Shown: piece by piece, positions 11,477 through 22,324 of the stretch
Numbering within the stretch: the stretch's first letter is position 1
Layout: every line of letters begins with the position of its first letter
Assembly: GCA_009761415.1 (NCBI GenBank)
Contig: QUOL01000006.1
Span: forward strand, 434,001-498,000
Direction: 5' to 3'
From: Sarcomyxa edulis
Lineage: Eukaryota; Basidiomycota; Agaricomycetes; Agaricales; Mycenaceae
DNA length: 64,000 bases
Notes under the pieces: generated by a model
The model's input: the letters and a program-made list of their open reading frames with translations, nothing else
The model's database searches: none
What the model was told of the DNA's origin: nothing
Translations under genes and position numbers: made by a program

Positions 11477-13657
11477 GCTCGATGGTCACTAGGAGTGGTG
11501 AATGTCAGTACTGGTCGTCTGCGTGGTAGACTTGGATTCGAGTCTGAGCATAGCGATGTATCAAGTAAGTTAGAACGACGTTCACGGAATGGAATTTTTC
11601 AGTTCTTGTTCGGTACCTATAGTGTTCAACATCAATATTAAGTCTTGGTTAGCTGATCGCGCGATAACGATTCAACATATGCCTGGAACAGGAAGTGAGG
11701 TCGAGGGTACATACGCCTCGATAGAGTTGAAGGTGAGTGATGCGACTCAACTCGGAGTCGAGCGCTGAGTGGCAGGATGGTTCGCATTGGTCCGTCAGCA
11801 AATACGGTACTCACATCATGAAAAAGGCCAAATTCTGATAAGCCCTTACAATCAATTATATACCCTGTAAAGTCTGCAAGATCTACAAGGCTTACGGGAG
11901 AGATTATAAACCTCATATAAGGGAACAAAGCGTATATAGATAACTGCCAGCCCTATCAGACTTGTGAGATCCTGTAAGTCTTGTGAGGTTCTGCTGGTCC
12001 ATTACGGGGCTCACAAGCTCTTACCATGAGCAGATTTCTGGGCTTCGTATTGCTCTGGGCTCAAATGGAAGGAGAGGCTTATTCAAACAGAGCAGATGCA
12101 ATGGATACTATTGGGAAACGACTATATTGTGGCCTCTGCACATGAGGTCTTCGCGACGTAAAGAATCAGGTACATAGGCGGCGGCGACAAAAAGGGGAGG
12201 GACTGAGGGGAGTGGGAAGTCTAGATATACACAATATGTAGACATGGATGAAAGGAAACAATGTTAAGAAGACACACAAGGAGGTCCCCGACACATGGAG
12301 GATCGACACAAAATATACATCGATAGACGCCGTACAACGGGTCAAGTTCTCAGGAACTCGTAACATTGTTATCAGCAACACGCTGGACCATCTACAAGGA
12401 GCCGACAAGGCTCGGATAGCGCACAAGGAAGACGCAAACTCGGGAGGAGTCGTATAGTGGGCAAGCCAAGTGAGACGGGGAGGGGGAAAGATGTTGCAAG
12501 ACTTGAACGCCAGCGCACGACTTTGAGGATTGTTTTCAAGCCCCGACGTATCACCGGATGATGCCGGACGACCGGGACTGACTTGCGTCGAGCGCAGCCG
12601 TGCACATGTACCGACATGCAAGAGTTCTGGAGGCTTACAATGCATTTATAAAACGCTAAAAATGTTTTGCCCACCTTATAATTTGTTAGATTTCTTGGAG
12701 GAGATTACAAGCAGCCACAAGAATTGTGCATCGATTATAAGCAATTACAAGTCGTTACAATACTCCGCAAGACTTGCCGCCTACTTACAAACTCCGCCAT
12801 CTCATATCAGCTTTCGGCCGTTTTCACGATGCAGGCTCGAACTTCCATGCAGATCTCCCAAGCATCCAAAGAAAATCCCACTCCACTCCGGCTCAGAAAC
12901 TGGTACTGTGCTATAGTAGCGACGTTTTTCTGGACAGCGGATTCATCTCATTCGAGTTGACCAGAGCCCATGTAGTAGAACTACACGTTGCAGCAGCTCG
13001 TTTTGAGGTGTTTCCATTCGTTGACTGACTGTTCACACCGTCCTTGCATCCACGATGAATCTCCACTTCGCAGCAAGGGGCCATTACAGAGAGCCCGAAA
13101 AGAACCTCGACCAATTGTACCCCAAATCACGGAATCACGAAATACACCTGATGTGAGTCGGCTTCGGTATCTTCATGTTTGACGCTTGCAATTGGTTAGG
13201 TTTCGAGGTGACATGCCTCGAGGTTGTATATTGCATGCGGATCTCTCCGTGATTCATTGCATCTGAACTCTACAATGACTCTCAGTGACCTCAGGTCTTA
13301 CTATATCAATGGTGTGTGAAGTTCACCTTGAATCTGCATAGCCTCGAATGTTACTGATCAGGCAACATCAGTTCTCGAACTACCTCGCAATTCATTATGT
13401 TGTTCCTTAACCTCTCTGAGCCTCTAAGGATTAAAATTATGCTGCTTACGAACCATGTACCCTGATCAATCGCGGAACGCCGACACCTCCTGACTACTAT
13501 TCCCTATTCTCGACGAAGTCTATCTCGATCGTGCTGCAGACCCACTCCAGCTTGATCCCATTCGCTGCCATCAGAAGCGAATGCCGTGAGCAAGCTGTCT
13601 GGGTTTTAATGCGCGCGACTCTTCCAGCCACACGTCTCCTACTCATTCCCGTCAACC
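11477..13657. other. Long intergenic region, AT-rich, no gene recognised
   Basis: No coding exon with family support was found here. Two parts (about 11820-11990 and 12625-12800) are rich in short TTACAA/TTATAA/ACAAG words, which looks like degenerate repeat DNA. The last ~400 bp (about 13200-13600), upstream of the GST start, resembles 37170-37530 and is listed separately. Confidence 0.45.
13200..13600 (+). repeat. Diverged copy of the 37.2-37.5 kb segment, in the GST upstream region
   Basis: Co-linear blocks are shared with 37170-37530: GGATCTCTCCGTGAT, then CTCTCAGTG, CCTCGAAT, ATGCT(G/C)CTTACGAAC, CCCTGATCA..CGGAAC, and CCCACTCCAG..GCCATCAGAA. Order and spacing are kept while the intervening bases have drifted. 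The direction is the same in both places. This copy has no open frame matching the other, so it is either a dead gene fragment or a duplicated upstream region. Confidence 0.6.
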
Positions 13658-14544
13658 ATGATCAAGTTATACGGTGTATGGATATCTTGCAAGATTATTC
13701 CTATGACCACTAATCCTTGCTCTATATCCAGGTCCCTCTCTCTACTTGCACTAAACGCGTCGCAACCATTCTGCGAGAAAAGGGGTTGCCCTTCGAGTTA
13801 GTAACTGTAAAGGTCGAAACGGGCGCGCACAAGGCGCCGGAATATAAAGATACCATGCAGCCTTTTGGTCAAATACCTGTTCTCGACGATGACGGCTTCA
13901 AGCTCTATGGTATGTACCGTCCTCCTCGAATATTCCTCCGTCTCATCTCAGACATCAAACTCACAGAATCGCGTGCCATCGGACGATACATCGCCGCGAA
14001 ATACGCTAACCAAGGCACTCCCAATCTCCTGCCTGACCCTCAGGATTTTCAGGCCGTGGGCATATTTGAGAAGGCGTGTTCGTTGGAATACGTTCAATTC
14101 AATCCTGCAGCCGAGGGGTTAGCCACGGAGCTCATTTTCAAGAAGTAAAAATGTTTAGCGCTGTTCATTTTCACCATGATTGACTTGGGTTTCTCTTCTT
14201 CTAGATTCAAAGGCCAAGAAATGGATCCTGCTGCCGTTTCAAGGTTCAAGGAAGAGCTGAACGAAAAGCTCGACGCCTATGACAAGATCTTGAAGACCCA
14301 GAAATATCTGACTGGAGATGTAGGTCTATTCATTATCTCTTCTTGAAAAGGAGTTGTTGATTTCGTCCGATTGTAGCATGTTACCCTCGCTGATTTGTTC
14401 CACCTCCCGTACCTCGAGCTTGTCGTCTTGCTCTATGGAGAGGCCATATCATCACGCACCAACGTCACTCGTTGGTCGGATGATCTTCGTTCTAGGGAGA
14501 GTTGGAAATTCGTGAAAGACGGGGTCGCTAGTGTCCCAGCATGA
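13658..14544 (+). CDS. Glutathione S-transferase (fungal phi/GstA-like)
   Basis: This cytosolic enzyme conjugates glutathione to electrophiles. The ATG at 13658 gives MIKLYG, and a 5'-most intron then joins to PLSTCTKRV, placing the usual Ser/Cys/Thr active-site stretch at about residues 9-11. The N-terminal thioredoxin fold continues with the cis-Pro GQIPVLDDDG, then the GSH-binding ESRAIGRYIA joined over an intron. The helical C-terminal domain includes YLTGDHVTLADLFHLPY, the conserved N-capping box region. The end is RSRESWKFVKDGVASVPA and total length is about 217 residues, normal for the family. It is intact with four introns. Lying between the acyltransferase and P450 C, it might protect against reactive intermediates or form a conjugate. 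A general detoxification role is equally possible. Confidence 0.9.
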
Positions 14545-14804
14545 GTTTATGTAGTCATCGAAACCAGCAGTATAACCGTCAATTTGAACAGAGTTGTTTT
14601 TCAGAATTGGATGTGATGACTGAACAAGTGGGGAAGTAACTCATACGGCGAATTGTCCGCAATGAGTGGGTAAGTTTCTGCTGAGTCGACGAGACCAGCC
14701 CAGTAGTATGATACACGGTATACGTAGTCAAGCACCAGTACCCAGATGTCTGGCGAAAGTGAACGGCGTAGAAATCTCAAAAAGGTACAGAAGACAGGAT
14801 GAAA

Positions 14805-16928
14805 CTAATTCGTAGATTCTAGGTCTCTATAAGTCGCGTTAAACTCCCTGTCTTCCGCAACCAGTTCCAGCTCGTACGGCTTGAGCTCTTCGGAAGCAGA
14901 GGTGAATTCCGACTGAATTATCTCCACATGCCTCGCAGATCGTGGCTTTATCACAATCTTGGCAGGCTTAGGTGTAGCCGTAATACCAGAAGTGTAGTCG
15001 TTCAGATCAGGGTATACAGCTTGACCAGTCTGAGAATCGACGGCGGGGAGGAACTCGAAGCCCCAAATCAAGTTCGCAGTGTTGATTTCCTGTGTTTCAA
15101 ATAATCAGATAGTCCACTGACGAAAAGAAAGACATGAAAGACCAACCAGAGATGATTTCGCAAAGGCAATTCCTGGGCAGACACGTCGACCACCACCGAA
15201 AAGCATGTTTGCGCGACGAGCAGGATCATCAAGGATCCCGGATTTCACTCCGAAAGGCTGGTCTAGAAAGCGTTCTGGGATGAATGTCTCTGGGTCATCG
15301 AAATAGCGTTCATCGTGGAATATGTGCCCTGGAGAGATAACCGTAGTTCAGCGTAAGATGTGAGAGATGTAGAGTACGCTTACATAGATTAGCGAACACC
15401 ACAGAATTCTTCGGGAAAAGGACACCGTTGATGGTCTCATCTCGATTCATTTCGTGTGGCAGACCCAGGGGACCTACAGGCCTAAATCTAGTGCACTGAA
15501 GAGATAGATTTATCATCAGTGAGTAATCAAGTCAGATATTCAGATCGGTACCGTACCTCGTCAATGAGAGCCATGGTGTAAGGTAGATTCGGGATGTCTT
15601 CCCAAGTGGGTACTCTGTCTTCCCCTACCACACGATCAATCTCTTCTCTGGCTTTTCTCTGAGCTTCTGGAAACACCACAAGACAAAGAACGACATTCTG
15701 AAGACTAGCCGAAGAGGTGTCAGAGCCTTCCAAGATGACTCCTCCAAGGTGCCTGTTGAAGAACTTAGAAGATAAACAGCTATACAAATCACTCGCTCTT
15801 ACAAGAGAAGATCCCGCTTGCTCAAACCCCATTCCGTAGCTTTTTGTATGGCTTCCTCCATAAATGAGCCGTTTTGTTGGCCGTTCTTCAGTCTGTTCTC
15901 CACTACCGTCAGGAGTCGGTCGTACATAGTCTCGTGCAACATCCTAACATGTCTGACGACACGTTTCCAATGCGCCCAACGCTCGGGCACGAGGGTCAGG
16001 ATAGGGAACAGGTCTACAGGAGGCATGGTTCCAAATTCCAGGGCGTGGAGGAACTGAGGGTGAACGTGGAGGAAATCGGCTACGTCAGGAGATTCGATAC
16101 GAGGACTACGTTTGCCGTATACAATGCCGAGAGCGTATGATGCGGTGAATCTCTGAATGTGTTGGTACCACGCCTAATGAACACGGAAGAAGAATTACGT
16201 TCAGTCAGATGAACAGACTCGAAGACTGAACCAATACGAACATCGGGACGGTGGACAAAGTCCCACATCAGTTGAATGGCCTCGGCGCGTTGATAATTAC
16301 TCCGACTGCGAATGCTTTCGTTGCTCAGGAGTTGGGCAGCAGACTTACGGAGAACTTTCCACGTCTCGTTAGCTAGATATACGCAATGCAGGTCAGGCTT
16401 CGAGAGAGTCTGAAATGTACTGGAGCGTACCATAATGGCCTGTGCCCAGGTTCATATTTCCGGGTGTGATACCGTCGGCAATAGTCGATTTGGGTCGATT
16501 TGAGGTCGACAGACTGTGTTTGTCGATGACCTCTTTCATGGCGGAAGGTGAGTTGAGGACGATGACACTTTGATTCATGACTTTGAGAGAGAAAACGTCG
16601 CCATACTGTTTTGCTTTGTGATGATGTGAGTCTTTTGCGTATATCATGAAAGATGCCACTCACCCCACTCAGAAAACTGAAGATGTAGATATTTTCGGGG
16701 AAAGATGGTCAAGTTCCCTAGAACCGGAAGGGTTCGAGGGCCGGGTGGCATGAGGGGATCCCTGGACCCATATTTGAGTAGAACATACACGAAGTATATG
16801 GAAATTGACACGATTGCGGGGAGGATAATCCCAGCCGCACCAGAGGGGTAGTCCAAAGATGCAGTCATCTCGGACCCTCGCTGAATCTTCAAAGATGATG
16901 GTCGAATTATATCCAGGACTGAGGACAT
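14805..16928 (-). CDS. Cytochrome P450 (P450 C), paralogue of P450 B
   Basis: This ER monooxygenase is closely related to P450 B: WKVLRKSA, FGTMPPVDLFPIL, QQNGSFMEEA, LEGSDTSSA, and the late intron position after the heme loop are all shared. The start is ATG 16928, with a second in-frame ATG at 16868 (MTASLDY) that would bring the anchor (AGIILPAIVSISIYFVYVLL) closer to the N-terminus, as in P450 B; either is possible. The hinge is MPPGPRTLPVLGN, the K-helix is DECTR, the PERF region is FIPERFL, and the heme loop is FGGGRRVCPG. All exons splice in frame and no lesion was seen. It lies convergently to P450 B with 10 kb between them. The pair points to local duplication followed by divergence. 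Confidence 0.9.
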
Positions 16929-17864
16929 CTTATAGGGTCGATTCTACCACGGTGGAGTTCCAGGACACTTAATATTGATACAAACTTTTATCAGTCAAGG
17001 TTCCGCAAGTCGGAGACAAGGAAAGACATCACCATCTCACTGAAGATATATAGTCTGATTTGTCCTCATTGTGGGGTCCAGATCTCTCGTTGATAGATAT
17101 CATCTCGTTTGCATAACTCCGCGCTCAGCGCTCAGAGTTCAGAGGTGGAAGTACTGAAGGAAAAGTTTTGTAAATTGGGTCGCGGTAGTGGCTCAATAAG
17201 CTAGCTCACCGGCCCAACCCCGACATGCCGGTTCGATCTGACACGATCTCTCGGCGAAAACTTTACAAAAACTCTCAAAAACGGAGTCGGTTGTAAAGGG
17301 AATCGAGCACAAACCAGGTGAGCACGACCTTGATATTGAGCATCATTGATCTGATTATTGATCTTTTGGTTACCGTGTATCGGAGTTGTAGTCTTCGGTC
17401 GGTTTCTGGTGCAACTTTCGACTCCTCATTGAGTATCGACTATCTATCCATTGAGCTCTATTGAGATCTTATCAGCGCACGCCTTGAGCTGGAGAGCACA
17501 GTATAGCATCCTCGCCGACTCGCACGGTGTCATGATTGAAACCAGAAAGATGTCATGACTTTTCTAGTTCAGGCCATCGCCATCTGCTACTGGTCAGAAC
17601 TAACATCAGGTCCTAGATAAGTACTCGAAATTATAACCTGGTGTTTACCCTGAGCACTGAGCATCCATTGTTGTCGGCACGGTGGGCATTATGTTGCCAT
17701 GAATCAGAATTCCAAGTCTCCATATGTGTGTCCGAAAGGTGATATCAGTTGGAATCACATTCTATGGAGGACCTTGGGAAAGTATTCTTGAATAGGAGCG
17801 CCCTATGGGTTTTTCTACTTGAAAGCCCTATGTTCCTTTGAATTCCGAGGTCATAGGTACGAGT
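16929..17864. promoter_or_regulatory. Divergent intergenic region between P450 C and terpene synthase
   Basis: The 936-bp shared upstream region of P450 C (-) and the terpene synthase (+) has no coding exon. It contains a ~110-bp element with inverted ends at 17162-17272, listed separately. Head-to-head placement is compatible with joint regulation. Confidence 0.4.
17162..17272. repeat. ~110-bp element with near-perfect inverted ends
   Basis: The left end reads AAGTTTTGTAAA and the right end reads TTTACAAAAACT, inverted copies of each other apart from one extra A. Between them, GTGGCTCAATAAG (17188-17200) and GGTTCGATCTG (17230-17240) resemble the A and B boxes of a Pol III promoter at tRNA-like spacing. 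It may be a small MITE or a tRNA-derived SINE remnant. No intact tRNA cloverleaf is evident. Confidence 0.4.
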
Positions 17865-19039
17865 ATGACTTCTCTGAGTACGTTGACCGCCATTCTGTTT
17901 GATAGATTTTTCCCGACAATCTTCGGTATATCGTCAACGCAACGTCCCGTCCCATTCAGGTCTCGTTCTATAGATGAGGTAGGTCTCAATGAGTAACATA
18001 GGTTAGCGGATTGACATAATCTTTGTAGTCTCCGTCTATTCGCCAAGTCATTCGGTCTTTCCTATCGCGATGCAACATCCCGTATCCTCCGGTTGTTGTC
18101 GATCCTGAATTCCTGGCGGTATGCTGCCAATATGCTCAAGACAAGGGCTATCCTGTGTCCGGCAAAGGTTCTCTTCGTCCCTTCATCCCAGGAGGCATTG
18201 CCATGAGTACTACAGCCTACGCGCATATTTGCGACATACGGGCACGAATGTTCATCACCTTGTACACTGCTGTACTCGTATACCTCGACGACGTCTTCGA
18301 ACACGACGTCCAAGCAGTTCATAGCTTCAACCAGCGCTTTCTGCGCAATGAACCGCAAGAGGATCCAGTCCTCGATGCATTTTCCAAAATGCTCTCCGTA
18401 GAATTGCCTGCAATCTATGGAACTTTCTCCTCGAACATCATCATCACTTCCACTCTGAATCTAGTCACGGCTCTATTACTAGAGCACGAAACTCGAGGAA
18501 TGAAGGTATGCATCCATCCAGTCCTCATCGCGAGCCTGGCTCATCGTAATTAGACCTCTCCGGAGGCGTTGAACTACCCGACTTTTTCTCGCCTCATGTC
18601 TGGAGCATCCGAGGCATATGCCTTATTTGCATTTCCCTCTGGACTGCCCTTGAAGTCCTACATCCAAGCGTTGCCAGATATCATGGTATTCATCAATAAC
18701 GGAAAGTGAGTCTATGTCGAGATCACTTTCACTGCCGCGGTTTTGATCTGTCCCATTCACCTCATCGTCAGTGACATCCTTTCCTTCTACAAGGAAGAGC
18801 TCGCTGGAGACGATGTTAACCGCGTGTCGTTAACTGCCGCCATTCGAGGCATTCCCAAAATACAGGCTCTCATCCTCCTCGCCAATGATGGGGTTAGTGC
18901 AAACAATCGGGTTTTGCAGATTCTTGCCCCTTTCTCCGACGCACACGATGCATACGTGAACTTCAGCCACGGCTACATCGGATTTCACGCTACTCTTGAT
19001 CGTTACAGACTTAGAGAATTAGAATTGGACCGATTATAA
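17865..19039 (+). CDS. Terpene synthase, TRI5 (trichodiene synthase)-like
   Basis: This class I terpene cyclase ionises a prenyl diphosphate, most likely farnesyl diphosphate, to a sesquiterpene. Four exons give about 335 residues. Exon 1 (MTSLSTLTAILFDRF) splices to SPSIRQVI. The first metal motif is LDDVFEHD (Asp125-Asp126). The second is NDILSFYKEE at about 248-257, an N-D-xx-S-xxx-KE triad restored across the last intron. The C-terminal ATLDRYRL supplies the RY pair. Length and motif layout match the agaricomycete TRI5-like clade, whose products are diverse sesquiterpenes, so trichodiene itself should not be assumed. It sits head-to-head with P450 C, a natural tailoring partner. No lesion was seen. 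Confidence 0.9.
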
Positions 19040-19722
19040 GAATACACGTACGTCCATAGTTGTCCTGAAGTACCCATCCTACCAAATCGAAGCGCATGCT
19101 ATATTGATTGCAGGTCTACTTTGACGAGGCGTGAGCGTGAGAGTTAGCACCTAGGACACGTTCCGCCGAAACCTCAAGCCTCGGCGCTTCTTGCTTCATG
19201 ATCAAGGTTCAAACCAGCTCAAAGCCTCTTCATACCGTTATTTTGGACTCTACCATCATCAATGGAATGCAAACACTGTGCTGTGTCTGCTAATGACCGC
19301 CCTTGAACCGCAGTCATCGATCGATCATGATTCATGATTGTATCACCATCTGACCATCATACGCCTACTACTTTATAGTGGACCGAATATAGTGCGCGGA
19401 TTTCCCTAAGGTGTGTTTATTTTGCCTTCTATGTCGCTCCTCATTGATGTATAGTGCGCAGATCTCCCTAAGGTGTGTTTTTTTTGCCCTCTTTGATATG
19501 TCGCTCTTCGTTGATGTCTGGCCTGGTCCTACCATCACGTAACGACCACAAAGTCGCACACGATCATGCTGGAGATCACCGGTCTTAGAACCATCATGAG
19601 AAACAGGCGCCTTTCTTATCTTCCTGCTAATCCAATCCCCATTGAAAGCGGCGAATCACTCTCTCTTATAATACACTACGTCTTACGTTGGGTAACGCTA
19701 GGATCCATCTATCTCTTCCACA
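19040..19722. other. Intergenic with a 62-bp tandem duplication
   Basis: No gene was found. The stretch 19388-19511 is a tandem duplication, listed separately. The ~50 bp before 19723 include a TATAATAC-like box that may serve the 7TM gene. Confidence 0.45.
19388..19511. repeat. Two-copy tandem repeat, 62-bp period
   Basis: TATAGTGCGC starts each copy, at 19388 and 19450. It is followed by GAT(T/C)TCCCTAAGGTGTGTTT, a T-rich run, TTGCC(T/C)TCT, and ATGTCGCTC(C/T)TC(A/G)TTGATG. The second copy is slightly expanded. The few differences suggest a recent duplication. Confidence 0.8.
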
Positions 19723-21787
19723 ATGCAATCCAGGGCAATTGAAGCAGCTATGCTCCCTGTCATCGACTTGACCAAGTCGTACGGCCCAGTCGTCATCGGA
19801 ATTATACTCTCGTGCATCCTGTACGGGATGTCCTGCGTTCAGACTATTCTCTACTCGATGAACTTTGCGAAGGACCGCTTTTGGCTCAAATGTCTAGTAC
19901 GTGGACGAATGATATCATGCCAGTGACCGCTCACCCTCTGAGCTATCAACAGGTTGGCTTCAACCTAATCCTAGGTGCCACGCACTTAGCCGCTCAAAGT
20001 TCGTTCAATCTTCGTTCCTCGAAATTATCGCGTTCTGACTGGACGTTATTGGCAGTTGCTACCATGTATACCCATGTAGTCAAGAACTTTGGGAATATCC
20101 TCGGTTTTGCTGTACTTGATTGGTAAATCTCAAGACCGTTCGCTATAGTCACTTTGCTGAAACATTCACTAGGGGCGGGCAGGTACCATTTCTCCTACTT
20201 CAGTTTTAAAAAGCAAATCAGTTTGACATACATCTCTGCAGTCTGTGTCGTTGCTGAGTGTGAGTGTCTCACGCGTTGGAAACCCGGTGTCATACTTTCG
20301 TACTGACGAACTATCAGAGCTTGATCATCGTCGTGATACAAGGGTAACCCTTTTTATATTGTTCCATCTATCTGACTGATCAAGTCTTTATTTCAACGGC
20401 TAGCTTTTTCCTCTTTCGTCTTTATCTCTGTTCGTCATCAGTCCTTGAATGTCGTTGTCCACTCGACTGATCCCATGATAGTCAGCAAAAGCTGGATCCT
20501 CCTCGCTGTACTTGTACGAATCTCATGATCGTTAACTATCTGCTGGAATCTAACTTCGAGTCTGTAGACGCCTCTGGTCTTGACAACATTTGGTTCGTAG
20601 CATTATTCCTACAGTTTCCATTCTGGCTTATCGTTCTGTCTAGGACTTGGCCTCAGTGAGTGCTATCACGCTTCATGCTGAGGTGTATAATACTTAGATT
20701 AGTAAATAGCCTCAGCAGGACGGGTGTGAGCCGCTAGTTCTTTTGTTACTCACACTGCTAGATGGCTCAGACTATTTTCCAGTTTCGAGGACCCCGAAGA
20801 ATCTGCCATCGCCAAGTTGAAAGTACGTATCTGAACTCAACCATACTGATACTTTAAACATCCTCTCATGAACTGTCCAGGACGTTAATCTTTCTAACGA
20901 CGTTCTTCTCATGGTGACCGATTTGACCATCGCTGGGACCTTGGCTTTCTACCTACGCAAAACGAGCCCAACTGCAGTGTGAGTTTCTCTAATTGAAAAT
21001 ACTCTTCCTCTTCTCTAGATTGACGATGAATATGTGTGTCATCTAGTGCCAGCACCAATACAGTCATTGCGGAGTTGATCAAATACACCATTGCCACCGG
21101 CGCGCTGACCGGGTAAGCCCCTTCTCATCCAAGGAATATTTTTGAGGGTGACCATACTTGTAGGACAATTGCCCTCGTGGGACTCATCGTTGTACGCTCG
21201 ATCTTTCATTGGCGTGGCCATGCCTTATACTTATATGATATCTTTCAGCGCCTCGCCGCTCCCGCAACAACCGCTAATGTATGCTTATACTACATCATTC
21301 CTGGGAGTGAGTCTGTTCTGAACGTCTTTGGGTCCCGTTATGCTTACTTTTTCTAGTGTATTCGAATGCTCTTCTTGCAACGTTGGTTCCTAGCATACTC
21401 GAGCTTCGTATAGTCATACTAACACAGCAATGTAGGCTGAATCTGCGGCAGGTTATGGCACAAGCATGGAAGGATGGACCAAGCGTCGAGCTTTCGACTT
21501 TCCGAGATACTGAACCTAAAGCTTCTACTGGAGTACATTCTTCAAGCCAAGGAACGCGCGACCCAGTATGTGTCTCTTGCTTTCATTTTCAGGTCACTGA
21601 TATATGTTGACTGGGTTTAGCGTCAATATGAGATTGCGCTTACTGAGGGGGTAAAGTCTGAGAGTACGTCTTCAAAGATACGAATTTTCATGTGCACGAT
21701 ACTGACGTATTCCCAGCTACGAACATCACTCATAACGATGCTGTGAAGCCTTGGTCGACCTTGAGGGGCCCAGTCGATAGTGTCTGA
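19723..21787 (+). CDS. Seven-helix membrane protein, DUF6534-type (agaricomycete family)
   Basis: This is probably an integral membrane protein of unknown function in a large mushroom-specific family with a receptor-like topology. The ATG at 19723 opens a short exterior stretch, then the first helix (VVIGIILSCILYGMSCVQT) and the family-typical SMNFAKDRFWLKCL. The 3' exons are clear: MVTDLTIAGTLAFYLRK, NTVIAELIKYTIATGALTG, and PGMYSNALLATL. The last of these splices over a 42-nt intron with a CTAAC branch point to QCRLNLRQVM. The tail ends GPVDSV at 21787. Middle exons around 20.1-20.9 kb are hard to place by eye, and I cannot exclude a small lesion there. A second member of the family is at 48.5 kb. 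Confidence 0.65.
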
Positions 21788-22324
21788 GATCTTGCCATAT
21801 TTCTTGCGTCTTTAACCATCTATCTATAGTGCCGGAGGTACTGGTTATCTTACAAATACTTATTCGCTATACGAGTTCGAGATTCGAATCAAGTTAGCTC
21901 AGGAGAATCGGGCTATCACATAATAATATGCCTACCGGTCTGACTTCGTCCCCGACAACTGATACCACTTACGGATTATTGTGGGATGGAGGAGATAATT
22001 CTTTGATTTGGCACAAATTTGGCATGAAGTTGGCATGAAGAGCTCCAGAGACAGATCCACTTGTTTGAGGCTGTCGGACTTCGCCGTCGAGTTCAAACAA
22101 CCGTGACAATGGCGTGACCCTGACGACTCGGAAGTCTCGGGCTATCTTTCTGGAATTGCGCAAGCCGGGCATGTCCTCTCCTGTCCTCCAAACGACTCTA
22201 GACGACTCTCAAGTTGCAACGTCCTTCCACGATGTATTCCACCACATAATTCGGCTCGCAACCAGAGCGTCTAAATCCCCTGCGGTGCCATATATCTATC
22301 ACCATCTAGCTGTGGCAAGAGCAA
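21788..22324. other. Intergenic, no gene recognised
   Basis: Only short frames are present, including one at 22114-22398 that overlaps the next gene's start and reads through low-information sequence. Nothing else is supported. Confidence 0.4.

Noticed and set aside
12166..12645. 159-residue minus-strand frame
   Set aside because: Cys/Pro/Leu-rich low-information sequence without motifs, splice context or similarity to a known family; not called a gene.
17186..17242. tRNA gene
   Set aside because: A- and B-box-like words are present but no acceptor stem, anticodon arm or terminator could be traced; treated as part of a repeat element.
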